64,000 nucleotides of DNA from positions 1 through 64,000 of the forward strand of contig JALQPE010002680.1 of assembly GCA_030407315.1 (NCBI GenBank), given 5' to 3'. This DNA comes from Asparagopsis taxiformis. Its lineage: Eukaryota; Rhodophyta; Florideophyceae; Bonnemaisoniales; Bonnemaisoniaceae. A program made the translations under genes and the position numbers. The notes beneath the pieces are model-generated. The model was not told the origin of the DNA. It saw only the letters and a list, made by a program, of their open reading frames with translations, and did no database searches. Below, in pieces: positions 1 to 9,900 of the stretch. Each line of letters opens with the position of its first letter. Position 1 is the stretch's first letter.

Positions 1-13
1 CACTACGGTGTTG
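1..13 (+). repeat. CACTA terminal inverted repeat (left, copy A)
   Basis: CACTACGGTGTTG. It is the exact reverse complement of 14415-14427 and identical to 6435-6447 and 60732-60744. Confidence 0.8.
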
Positions 14-364
14 AAAAGGGGGCCTCAGACAGTACTGCGAGACAGTGATTTTTACTGTCTGAGACAGTAAAAATCACTATGCGGCAAATGAAAATTAATG
101 CCACACTTGGAGACAGTGATTTGCACTGTCTGGCAGACAGTACGGAACACTGTCTGCAGACAGTAAAAAACACTGTCTCACAGTACTGTCTGAGGCAGTG
201 AATGGAGACAGTAAAAATTAATGATTTATTCAATAGTTGGATATGATGTAATTTACTGTACTGGGCAGTGTTGGCGGATAGTGTTTTGTATTGGCCAAGG
301 CAACATGGCCGGATAGTGAAATACGCTGCCTGGGACAATAGATGGAACCAACACGGTGCACTGT

Positions 365-669
365 CCTGGGCAGTACCTGGAGACAGTGATTTTCACTGTC
401 CTGGGCAGTACCTGGAGACAGTGATTTTCACTGTCCCTGGGCAGTACCTGTAGACAGTACTTTGTGCTGCCCTGGGCAGTACCTGTAGACAGTATTTCGT
501 GCTGCCCTGGGCAGCACCTGTAGACAGTACTTTGTGCTGCCCTGGGCAGCACCTGTAGACAGTACTTTGTGCTGCCCTGGGCAGCACCTGGAGATAGTAC
601 TTTGTGCTGTCCTGGGCAGCACCTGGAGACAGTATTTCGTGCTGCCCTGGGCAGCACCTGGAGACAGTA
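365..669. repeat. 35-bp subterminal tandem repeat, copy A
   Basis: About 8.7 units of a 35-bp repeat built on CCTGGGCAGYACCTGGAGAC followed by an AGT..ACT core. Unit variants drift along the array from GTGATTTTCACTGT to GTACTTTGTGCTGC. Open frames through this block (for example 253-732 minus) only read the repeat and are not genes. In CACTA elements, subterminal repeats are transposase binding sites; that role is inferred here. Confidence 0.85.
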
Positions 670-1367
670 AAAGTAGTGTCCTGATATAGTAAAATTCGGT
701 GTCTGGGAGTGGTGGATGAGATGGAGCGTCACGCTGTCGTGGGCATCTTTCTGGGGTAGAGGAAGGCAGTTCTAGCGCTATGAGGATGGGGCATGGACGG
801 TATTCATATGGGAATGGACAGAATAGTACGGCTAGGAATTTTTATTTCGTAGTGACTATGAGCTAGCGAGAGGTATACGCGGTAGGATAGGTAGCAATCT
901 AAGAGGGTGCGATATGGGAAGCTTCACTCTGGATTTGTTTATTTGCGCAGGCTACATTGAGAATAAACAATCCCTATGTTAAAAATGCTACTACAACTAA
1001 CACTATTCCGACGAGTAAAACTAAAACTACTAGAAAAGTCTAGAAATCTATCAACTGATTGAGCTGCATGAATAAGCTAGGAAATGAAGAGAAGAAAAAA
1101 TGATGTATAGAAAGGAAACAAGTTAGTGACGTTGAATTGGAGAGGGAAATTGATGGTGATTAGGAGACTAACGTACCTTAACAAATACCATTGCATCCCA
1201 AATTGAGATATGTACTCACAGGCAGAAAAGAAAATTAGTGGAGAAGTGGTAAGAGAGAAAGATAAATGAAAGTAGAAGTGGAACACTCACCGACTGGAAA
1301 CCTGAGAAAGAGAAAACGAATAGAAAACTGGGTTAGTGGCGTGAGTTGTGGAAACGTACCATCATGG

Positions 1368-1508
1368 TTCATATCCGTCGGAGACAAAGCAACAACTTTG
1401 GCCTTGGAAGCCGTATTGATGATCTAAAACTTACGCTTTGGAAGCAGTTTAGATGATCTATACGGCTTCCACGGCCAGGGTTGTTGCTTTGTTTCCGACG
1501 GATATGAA
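1368..1508. repeat. Long hairpin (about 62-bp arms)
   Basis: The left arm beginning TTCATATCCGTCGG pairs with the right arm ending CCGACGGATATGAA. The arms have a few mismatches and a short AT-rich loop. The same hairpin recurs at 62171-62311 in copy B, so it belongs to the element. No coding potential is visible. Confidence 0.75.
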
Positions 1509-2545
1509 GATGGAAACAGGGATTTCCAGAATCTTTCGTTTAAGTAGTACTCTACGGGCGGAAATGACGTGTAGGAGAACAATAGAGGGATGAGTTTGAA
1601 ACGGAGCGGTGCGATGGGAGGCCCAGAAAAACGATACCTAGGCTGCGAATTACGCTTGGAAGCACATGATCTGGCAGAGGAGGCGCACATTATCGTATCT
1701 TCTACCGCCTTTTATTGTCTAGAATGACGTCATCACTACAGAAATATAGGAAAAACACTAGCATATGGGGCCTACAGGACAGGCGGAGGTGAAGAGTAAG
1801 AAAAATGGCGCACTTTCCTGGACGAGGAGTCCGCGCTTCCAGTGATGATGTGGATGGTATATATCGATAACGTCATTGTATGCTCCGAGTACACTTGGCA
1901 GGCAGTCAAAGCGGGCCACGTGGATGGTGGCGGTTAGGAAACAGCAGTGTCGAAGAATTTTTATAATTTTCATGTTTCAAGCGAGCAGTGAGTCTGCATT
2001 GCAATATAAAAATGTATCCTAATTTAAGATATCACACCGAGTACGATTCAACGAGACATCGTGTTTTCACCTTGTGAATAGGGCCGAGAATATGGTAGAG
2101 TATACGAGTAGGAACTACGTGCATGAGAAAATCAGATTCAGTATTAGTGCTTAGAGCATCACTGCGTAACAAACGGAAGTGGATACGTCTTGGCCAGGAT
2201 GGTGTTTAGGGAATGCGATACAAGATAGCAAAACGATATTGAGTAGGTCGAGCCCGGATGAAATAGCAATCATTGTGCATAAAGTAATGAGCATAGGAAA
2301 AATCATTGTGGTGAAACAGTTCATTGGATCGAATGAAAGCCAGGAAAGGTTTCTTAATGGTTGAATTTAGTGGCGGAGAAATATAATTCTGCACTATAGC
2401 GGAGAAGTAGCGGAAAAGAGTAAATCTCCTTCAGCAAGCGAGACATGCATCAATATTGCCCAGTATAGTTCGTCTGAAGTGCAAGTTGAACCTCGCAAAG
2501 TGAATATCAGAGGTCGTTGGCTAGTGGTTGAAGAAGTCTGCAACG

Positions 2546-2972
2546 ATGGAGCAATTCTTGAAAACGGATTTGGCTGCAGAAAACTATTCCGAACAGGCCA
2601 GAGTTCGTGCAGTTCTCTTCGACGGAGAATCTGGCTGGGTGTACGGTGAAATTTTTGTTCAACGGATCGTTTAGGGGTGCTCCGGACGTCCAAAATTGTG
2701 TCAACCTCGAGATGACGGCGTACTACACTTGTAGCCGTTGGTGGGCCGGGCTGAAACCGAACTCGGTTGGTACCATTGGGCAGGAATGGATTGCTGGTTT
2801 GTTGGAAATCTTCGGGTACGTGAAGGAGGTGGCCGAGTATTGGAACGTTTCGGATGTGTTGAGGATGCTGGATGGCTCCATTCCCAGCGTGGGTGACCCG
2901 AGCAAGAGCTTCGACATTCACTCACGCGTTGTCGAAGTTTTTGCGCTGATGGTGCCCAAGAAGGGGTTCTGA
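2546..2972 (+). pseudogene. Broken hypothetical gene in CACTA element, copy A
   Basis: An ATG at 2546 opens a 42-codon frame (starting MEQFLKTDLAAENYSEQ) that stops at 2672-2674. An overlapping frame from about 2607 continues to 2972 with protein-like composition, including CSRWWAGLKPNS and VSDVLRMLDGSIPSVGDPS. The two frames may be one gene broken by an indel. I recognise no family. The block is repeated without visible change at 63349-63775. Minus-strand frames over the same bases look like shadows. It could also be a non-coding part of the element. Confidence 0.4.
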
Positions 2973-3284
2973 GCGGACTTACATCCCAAGGAAGGCCCTC
3001 CCAATGGCTCCAAGTTTGAGAACATCTTTCCCAATCGGAAGTCTATGTTTTGAAAGGACGCCAGGAAAATGCTCCTGCGCGTAACTGGCTACCGCGACAT
3101 GTAAATGCGGAAACAATTTTACGTGGTGGACCCACACATCCCACATGCTGCGCTCCCAGTCACATGTGGTCATGATTCCGCCAACCCTTCCCCTTCCATT
3201 TCCCTGACCATCCCTTCATCCTCCATTCCTTTGCCTTTGAAGAATCCAATTTAGGTAGTACCACCTCAATTAGATTCTTCCAGC

Positions 3285-4740
3285 TATTCCGAGGCTGCCT
3301 CTGTTTCTGCCACTACCCCTGTCGTGTCTGCATCGTCCGGAGTGGAAACTTCTGGGAAAGTGATGCCCAAAAGGAGTACCTGCCTGAAAGAGAGTCGTTC
3401 CGGTCGTGGTGGAACAGCGACGGCGGGTGGTGCGAGCCCTGTTCAGGTCGTCGAGCTGGAGAGCGCACCCAAGGATGCGGGTAAAAGCTCCATCCTTGGG
3501 AAGCGCAACTGGGAAACCGCTTCTGCGACGCCCGAGCCCTCTACCAAATTTGGTACTTTTAAAAGAGGAAGCTCAGTGAGACTTCATCAAAGTCGTCGTC
3601 AAAGAAATCCAAGTCGGCTTCCAGAGGACGTTCTCGGGAGCCGATTCTCCAGTTCGACGACGCCCATGAAAATCCTATTCCCGACAGTATCGTCGATGAG
3701 AATGTGGCCGCCGTTCTCCCCAGCGCAATTGCGTCTGGTAGCCCGATGAAGTACTACATGGAAATTACGACGGTAGAGACGGTGCGGGCGGAAATAAAGG
3801 CGGCAGCATTCCTGGCAGCTGCATCGCCAGGTGCTGAGGACTCGGTGGTGGAATAGTACTTTGCGGTGAAGCGGCGTTGCTGGACAACATGGGGGTGGTT
3901 GTTGTGGAAGGCCTCTTGCAGTCGTCCACGGCTGGTAGCGCGACGCATGACCTCTTCAGTCACTTTTCTCGACAGTTCCAGCTGGTTGAGGAGGTTGAAA
4001 AGCCACAGAAACCCTCCCAGCAGTCTGATTCTGATTATGAAGACAGGAAACCACAGGACGAGCCCCCAGATTTCGCCAAGCCCGGTTTTGATCCTTCGCC
4101 GTGGCATTTCATCCACAACGTGGGTGCTGCGAAGGACCGCATAGATGGTGGTCGTGGGCGACTCCCCCTGCCGCGGTGTGAATTGTGCGACAAGCTGGAG
4201 GAGGGGAATTTGGATATGTACAGGAACAAGTTGGTGGCAGAGCTTGCTCTTGGTGTTTGTGCGGATTTCTTGAAGTTGGGAATGGAGGGTGAGGATCCTG
4301 TCTTTTTCCCGAAGACAGGATTACGGCTGCTTCTTAAAACAGATGGGGCTGCGGACCAGGATGGGCACACGGACTTCTGAGTATCCCAATTTTGAGGAGT
4401 CGGACCTACCCAATCCCCATCCTATTTCATGATGTCGAGCGGATCCGATGGGTTCTTTATAGTAGCTGCACCTTATAGTCATGTATGCCTGGTCCATACG
4501 GACGCCGACATGTGGAAGGTTCCCGTTAACCACTTTTATGTGCCACCCTATTCCGTCTTAGTTGATCGCGGTGACCTTTACCATTACGGGGTCGGCTTCA
4601 GGTGAGGAGATCTTCCTGTGGGAGCAGAATTTAGTCTATGGTCTGCCCACGCGCGGCCACATCTACTTGAAGACTGAGAAGGACGTCCTCACGGACCACA
4701 TCCACACCGTCGAATATTAAAAGTATGACAGGAGCAATAG
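3285..4740 (+). pseudogene. Decayed 2OG-Fe(II) dioxygenase gene
   Basis: This is a degraded paralogue of the gene at 36812-38263. Matching landmarks run in order: a Ser/Arg-rich nuclear-type N-terminus (ETSGKVMPKRSTC), SILGKRNWE, DPSPWHFIHNVG, FPKTGLRLLL, the metal-binding HxD (His-Thr-Asp, 4366-4374) and the distal His in the GDLYHYGVGF block (His codon 4582-4584). It is dead as written. Several frame changes, an in-frame stop where the intact copy has VVDRYFAV (here VVE then TAG), and a TGA right after the HTD-Phe break it. Its 3' flank matches that of the intact copy to about 4985 (36575 on the other strand). The frames at 3324-3749, 3866-4144 and 3877-4380 are its pieces. Confidence 0.75.
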
Positions 4741-5135
4741 ATAGCATACGAGAAGTATTAAAACCTATGCTATTGTTCCCTGCTATGAAGTTCTGTCTTT
4801 CTCATCTCAACATTATTCGCTTAGCCCACCTTTCTATTTTCATCTATACATCTGACCTTCATGTCATAGTTTAGTGCTACTAAGCCTATTGATTGCTACA
4901 TTTTTGTATTAGTCTACAACTTTACATGATTTCACTAGCTAGACCGTAGGGGGGACTAGTTTTAGACCTTGACAACCCGTGAGGTTCGACTATAAGAGAC
5001 GTTGCTGAGATAACACATGACACAGAATGCTCCTGGAAGCCACTCACAGCCGTACAAACGTTCTGCTGAGCCATGTTCCTGACTTCCCAATTCCTTGCTC
5101 ACCCTTCCCTAGGTGGGAGGGGGACGGAACTCTCA
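4741..5135. other. 3' flank of dioxygenase pseudogene, no gene
   Basis: Bases to about 4985 match the reverse complement of 36575-36811, the flank of the intact paralogue. This shows that a segment larger than the gene was duplicated. The rest leads into a hairpin cluster. No coding frame is visible. Confidence 0.6.
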
Positions 5136-5612
5136 GCCCCTTACAGCGGAAGCCGTTTACCGGGGATTCTTACAGCAAAGTCATCGTTACGATGACTTTG
5201 CTGTAAGAAAGCGTTTCCATTACAGTGGCCAAGAATTTTTTCACCGGGTAAAAAAATCATGGCAGCTGTAATGATTTATTTTCTTACAGCAAAGTCATCG
5301 TAACGATGACTTTGCTGTAAGGAAACGTTTCCATTGCAGTGGCCAAAGAAATTTTACCGGGTAAAAAATCAGCAAGAATTTTTACCGGGTGAAAAATCGT
5401 GGCTGCTGTAATGATTTATTTTCTTACAGCAAAGTCATCGTTACGATGACTTTGCTGTAAGAAAGCGTTTCAATTACAGTGGCCAAGAATTTTTTTACCG
5501 GGTAAAAAATCATGGCTGCTGTAATGATTTATTTTCTTACAGCAAAGTCATCGTAACGATGACTTTGCTGTAAGCATCCCTGGTAAATTGCTTCCGCTGT
5601 AAGCGGCAGGGA
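5136..5612. repeat. Foldback hairpin cluster 1
   Basis: Four 39-bp palindromes with arm TTACAGCAAAGTCATCG lie at about 5169, 5283, 5423 and 5535. Their centres alternate TTA, TAA, TTA, TAA. Spacers carry ACCGGGTAAAA/TTTTACCCGGT motifs. The whole block is bracketed by inverted flanks (TTACAGCGGAAGCC ... TTGCTTCCGCTGTAA). It is thus a hairpin of hairpins, best read as a foldback or MITE family. Related clusters lie at 6731, 7527, 9515 and 35872. Confidence 0.8.
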
Positions 5613-6434
5613 CTTCCGTCCTTTTCCGACCTAGGGAAGGGTGAGGAAGGAATTATGAAGTCAGGAAACAGGGTATAGGAATGGTATGGACGGCTGTAGG
5701 CGGCATTAGGTAACACATTGTGTTGTTTACACCCGGTTTGAGCTGGGTGTTGTGTCTAGTATGGTTGGAGGAGTGTACGAAATTTCTACCACGTGGTCGG
5801 AAATGGTTCAATTTTCTCACGACAGAGATTCTGACTTTCGAAATTCAAACTCGTTAAAGTGGGCTGGAGTTGGTGTGAACACCTCCAGGACCTCTGGGAA
5901 GGATCTGGTAACACATGTCCTGTGACTGCACGCGGTTATCCTCTCTGAAATCAACCATAGATTATCGGAGGGCAAAATCTACTCTTGGTGCCTTGTGGCA
6001 CATTGACAATACAAAACCGTCTGTTTCCAGTTTTTATATACTTTACTCTCGAGTAGATAGGATTTCAGCTGTCCAAGTAAAGAATGGGCCATATAAATGT
6101 TTCATTTCAACACAAGCATTGTGCAATTCAACCTCTTCCAGGTCCAAAAACTTGTCCAGAGTACACTTCCAGGCCATCGCCTGGGAGCGTACTCTGGACA
6201 ATTTTTTGGACTAAGTGCACTTTCAAGTGCATGCACTTGGAGGCATCCAGTCCAAATCTACGTCGTTCCGACAAAGTTGAATTTTGGCCATGGCCGAAAT
6301 TCATCATATCTGCAGTTGTGAGAATCTGATGACCAAAAATCGATGCATTCTGCCAGCCCTAATGCGCAAGCCAGAAGCTTTACGGACAGATAAAACACCT
6401 TTCTGTAATCCCCAGAGCCACTCCAGCCCTTATA
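5613..6434. repeat. Composite dispersed repeat with one satellite unit
   Basis: This is a non-coding block shared with 7880-8320 (for example TCTCACGACAGAGATTCTG and CACCTCCAGGACCTCTGG) and with 8640-8760 (ACTTGTCCAGAGTAC). It ends in one unit of the 175-bp satellite (about 6263-6434), cut off by the CACTA end at 6435. Small frames here are not convincing genes. Confidence 0.6.
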
Positions 6435-6500
6435 CACTACGGTGTTGAAAAGAGGGCCTCAGACAGTACGGTGAGACAGTGATTTTTACTGCCTCACTGT
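6435..6500 (+). mobile_element. CACTA-type left terminus, diverged
   Basis: The sequence carries the same 13-bp terminus followed by AAAGAGGGCCTCAGACAGT and the subterminal ACAGTGATTTTTACTG motif. It resembles copies A and B for about 60 bp and then diverges. It interrupts the 175-bp satellite. It could be the left end of a 7,993-bp element ending at 14427. The flanking trinucleotides (ATA and CAG) do not match, so that pairing is unproven. Confidence 0.55.
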
Positions 6501-6730
6501 ACAATGATCTTCAGGAAGTAGGATATTCTCTAAGCCTAGCACGGGAGAGAAAGATGGAAGCGTAGGCATGCAGAAGTATAGAGGCAATAGTATGTGTAGA
6601 CTATGGCAGTGGTAGAAAAGTATTTCATGCACGAAAAGGACTGGTAGAGTGACACTAGAGAAGTGATGCTTAGCAGGAAGGGATGTGGAGATGATGAAGG
6701 AGGACAACAGACATGAGATCGAGGGTTGAG

Positions 6731-6838
6731 ACCAACGGCTTACAGACGGAGCAGTTTACCAGGGATGTTTACAGCAAAGTCATCGTTACGATGACTTTGC
6801 TGTAAGCATCCCTGGTAAACTGCCTCAGCTGTAAGCGG
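6731..6838. repeat. Foldback hairpin cluster 2 (minimal unit)
   Basis: A single 39-bp palindrome is bracketed by inverted flanks: GTTTACCAGGGATG on the left, CATCCCTGGTAAAC on the right. Outer arms are TTACAG..GAGCAG and CTGCCTCAGCTGTAA. This looks like the basic unit from which the larger clusters expanded. Confidence 0.75.
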
Positions 6839-7526
6839 CTGGGAGCTTGGTCCCTCCCTCACCTTGGGAAGGGTGAGCAAGGAATTGTGAAGCCGTAAAA
6901 CATGGCAGAGGGATGGTTTGGACGGCTGTTAGCGGTGTTGGGGAGCACTCTGCGTCGTGCTAACCCAGTCTGGGCTGGGTGCCCTGCCTGGTACGGCGGG
7001 AGGAGTGCACAAAATTTCAAACACAATTTCCTCAAGAGTGAAATTCTGATTGTCGAAACTCAACCTCCCTAAAATGAACTAGAGCTGGCATGAGCACCTC
7101 CAGGACGTCTGGAAAGGTACTGACAGCACATTTTCGGAGCATTGGCGCAGCTGTTCTCTCTGAGATCAAGCATAGAGTATCCGTGGCCAGATTCTATTCC
7201 TGGTGCCGTGTGGCACAGTGACCACACCAAATCGCCCTTTTTAGCAGACTATAGATTTGAGTTATTAGGAATCTAGCTGCCTTCAATACCAACATAGTTG
7301 GTAAGTAGGCTAGCCTAGGATTGTAGGAAAATCAGGAAGGATGGGAGGGTAGGTATGCAGCAACATGAAGGGGATAGTATGAGTAGATTATGGCGGTGGT
7401 AGAGAAGGATTGCACTCACTGAAGGGTCGGCTGGAGTGACACCGGAGTCGACATAGAAGGGAGGTTGGGATAGGCTGGGATGAAGGAAGACAAGAGACAT
7501 GAGAGAGAGGGTGAAGCCAGACCGCT

Positions 7527-7876
7527 TACAGCTGAGGCAGTTTACCGCGGGTGCTGACAGCAAAGTCATCGTTACGATGACTTTGCTGTAAGAAAAGAAA
7601 ACATTACAGCAGGCACGATTTTTTACCCGGTAAAAATTCTTCGCCTACTGTAATGTTTCCTTTTCTTACAGCAAAGTCATCGTTACGATGACTTTGCTGT
7701 AAGAAAACGTTTCATTACAGTAGCCACGATTTTTTACCCGGTAAAAAAATTCTTGGTGATTTTTTCACCCGGTAAAATCCTTCGCCCACTGTAATGTTTT
7801 CTTTTCTTACAGCAAAGTCATCGTAACGATGACTTTGCTGTAAGCATCCCTGGTAAACTGCCTCAGCTGTAAGCGT
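7527..7876. repeat. Foldback hairpin cluster 3
   Basis: Three 39-bp palindromes lie at about 7560, 7668 and 7806, with TTTTACCCGGT/ACCGGGTAAAA spacers. The outer arms are the same as in cluster 2. Confidence 0.75.
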
Positions 7877-8760
7877 CTGGTACCTTGGTCCCTCTCTCAC
7901 TTTGGGAAGGGTGAGATAGGAATTTTGAAGTCGGGAACATTGTGGAAGGATGGTTTCGACGGCTTCGGGCGGCTTTGAAGAGCAATCTGTGTCTTGTTCA
8001 CCCGGGCTGAACTACCTAAAAAGTTCAGTATTGGGAGAGCAGCACGGTAAATTTCGACCACCATTTTCTCACGACAGAGATTCTGGCGGTCGAAATTCAA
8101 ACTCGTTAAAATGGACTAGAGTTGGTGTGAACACCTCCAGGACCTCTGGAAAGGTACTACCTGCACATTTTCCGAGGCTACAAGAAGCCGGTCTCTCCAA
8201 TATCAAGCATAGATTATCGGTGCGCAAAATCTACTCCTGGTGCTGTGTAGCACATTGACTATACAAAACCGTCCGTTTTCCGTTATAATAAACTATACTC
8301 TCAAGTAGGTAGGAATCTAGATATTCACCTTACATCGATGGTTATGAAGTAGGTTAGCCTAGGACTGAAGGACAGAAGGTAAAGGATAGGATGGTAGGCA
8401 TGGGGTAAAATGAAGGTGGTGGTATGAGTAGAATACGGAAGTGGTAGACAGGTATTTAATGCACAGGAGGGGCGTGTGAAGTGACACCAGAGGCGCGGTG
8501 CGTCACAGGAAGGAAGACTGGAATGATGAAGGAGAACTAGAGGCATGAGAGATAGGTTGTTGAGGCATGCTTCTAGCTCTATTATATAACTACATTGCTC
8601 CTCTATAGGCTACGCAATCCATTCCAGCAGTTCTAGTTAAAAATGGACTATATGAATGTTTCATTTCAATATCAGCATTGTGCAGTTGAGCCTCTTCAAG
8701 GTCCGAAAACTTGTCCAGAGTACGCTTCCAGGCCACTTGAAGGCATCCAGAACACTTGCA

Positions 8761-9440
8761 CTTCGTTCTTGCAAAGTTCAATTTTGGCTATCACATCTCC
8801 AGTTGTGGGAGTCTGGTGACCAAAAGTCGATGCATTCTGGAATCCCTACCACGCAATTCAACAGCTTTACGGACACATAAAACACTTTTCCGTACTCCCT
8901 AGAGCCACTCCAGCCCTTACGGATCACTTACACTTCGTTCCGACAAAGTTCAATTTTGGCCATCACATCTCCAGTTGTGAGAATCTGGTGACCAAAAATT
9001 AGTGAACTCCGGAAGCTGTACCTCGCAAGCCACCAGCTTTCAGGGCAAATAAAACCCATTACAGTACTCCCCAGACCCACTCCAACCCTTACAGACCACT
9101 TGCACTTCGTTCCGACAAAGTTCAATTTTGGCCATCACATCTTCAGTTGTGGGAATCTGGTGACCAAAACTCGATGCATTCTGTCAGCCCTAATGCGCAA
9201 GCCAGCAGCTTTACGAACTCATAGAACACTTTTCCGTACTCCCTAGACCCACTCCAACCCTTACAGACCACTTGCACATCATTCGGACAAAGTTCCATTT
9301 TGACCATCACATCTCCAGTTGTGAGAATCTGATGACTAAAAATCGATGAATTATACCAACCCTTCCACGCAAGCGAGAAAGCTTGAGTGCAATTAAAACA
9401 AGTTTTAGTGCTCCCTAGAACCACCCCAACCGTTTCAGAC
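8761..9440. repeat. 175-bp satellite array
   Basis: About four units repeat every 172-178 bp. Landmarks are CGTTCCGACAAAGTTCAAT, ATCACATCTCCAGTTGTG, TCTGGTGACCAAAA, TCGATGCATTCTG and CCACTCCARCCCTTAC. One more unit lies at 6263-6434. Short minus-strand frames (8928-9125, 9143-9424) read the satellite and are not genes. Confidence 0.8.
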
Positions 9441-9514
9441 CACTTTGCAGCCTTTTTCGCGAGGTCCGAAATCGTCTCCTTCTTCTTCCCGAGTGAGAAA
9501 CATCAGTCCCTCTC

Positions 9515-9900
9515 ATATGCTTACAGAGAAGTTGGTTTACCATGGTTTCTTACAGCAAAGTCATCGTTACGATGACTTTGCTGTAATGTTTTGTTTTCTT
9601 ACAGCAAAGTCATCTTAACGATGACTTTGCTGTAATGTTTTGTTTTCTTACAGCAAAGTCATCGTTACGATGACTTTGCTGTAAGCAACCGGGGTAAACT
9701 GCCTTTGCTGTAAGAAAACTGAATAGCAGTTCCGACAGCTTGTCCTGAGAAAGCAAATCCGCCTTAACGATGACTTTGCTGTAAGAAAACAGAGTACTTA
9801 CAGTTCTGACAGCTTGTCCTGAGAAAGCAAATCCGCCTTAACGATGACTTTGCTGTAAGAAAACACAGTAATTACAGTTCCGACAGCTTGTCCTGAAAAC
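9515..9900. repeat. Foldback hairpin cluster 4, partly broken
   Basis: Three 39-bp palindromes lie at about 9549, 9597 and 9645, spaced 48 bp apart. Two half-palindromes follow (about 9760 and 9837), repeated with the spacer CAGCTTGTCCTGAGAAAGC. The half copies show decay or local duplication. Confidence 0.75.

Larger units (their letters stand above)
1..3197 (+). mobile_element. CACTA-type element, left end, copy A
   Basis: The sequence starts exactly with the terminal motif CACTACGGTGTTG. It is nearly identical to 60732-64000, where the same first base abruptly interrupts a MITE, so base 1 is a true element end. CACTA termini, dense subterminal ACAGT/ACTGT motifs in both orientations and a tandem-repeat block are typical of the CACTA (En/Spm) superfamily. 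The differences I found from copy B are two extra 35-bp repeat units in B, one extra C in A, a 3-bp indel near 1090, and substitutions at about 2305 and 3183. The right end of this copy is not established. The decayed dioxygenase gene at 3.3-4.7 kb may be its cargo. Confidence 0.75.
6490..8600. repeat. Degenerate tandem triplication, roughly 0.9-1 kb units
   Basis: Three successive blocks begin near 6510, 7320 and 8370. Each shows the same order: GTAGGYATG...; TATGxGTAGAxTA; GTGGTAGA; GTGACAC; then GAGACATGAGA-like text. The first two continue into a hairpin cluster and a GGGAAGGGTGAG-type segment. No gene-like frame persists through the copies. Confidence 0.55.

Noticed and set aside
253..732. 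159-codon minus-strand frame with repeated Cys-Cys-Pro-Gly units
   Set aside because: Entirely the 35-bp tandem repeat; other frames of the array are equally open.
5136..9900. CRISPR-like look of regularly spaced palindromic repeats
   Set aside because: Spacers are themselves inverted repeats shared between clusters, units alternate orientation, and no cas genes occur. These are foldback elements.
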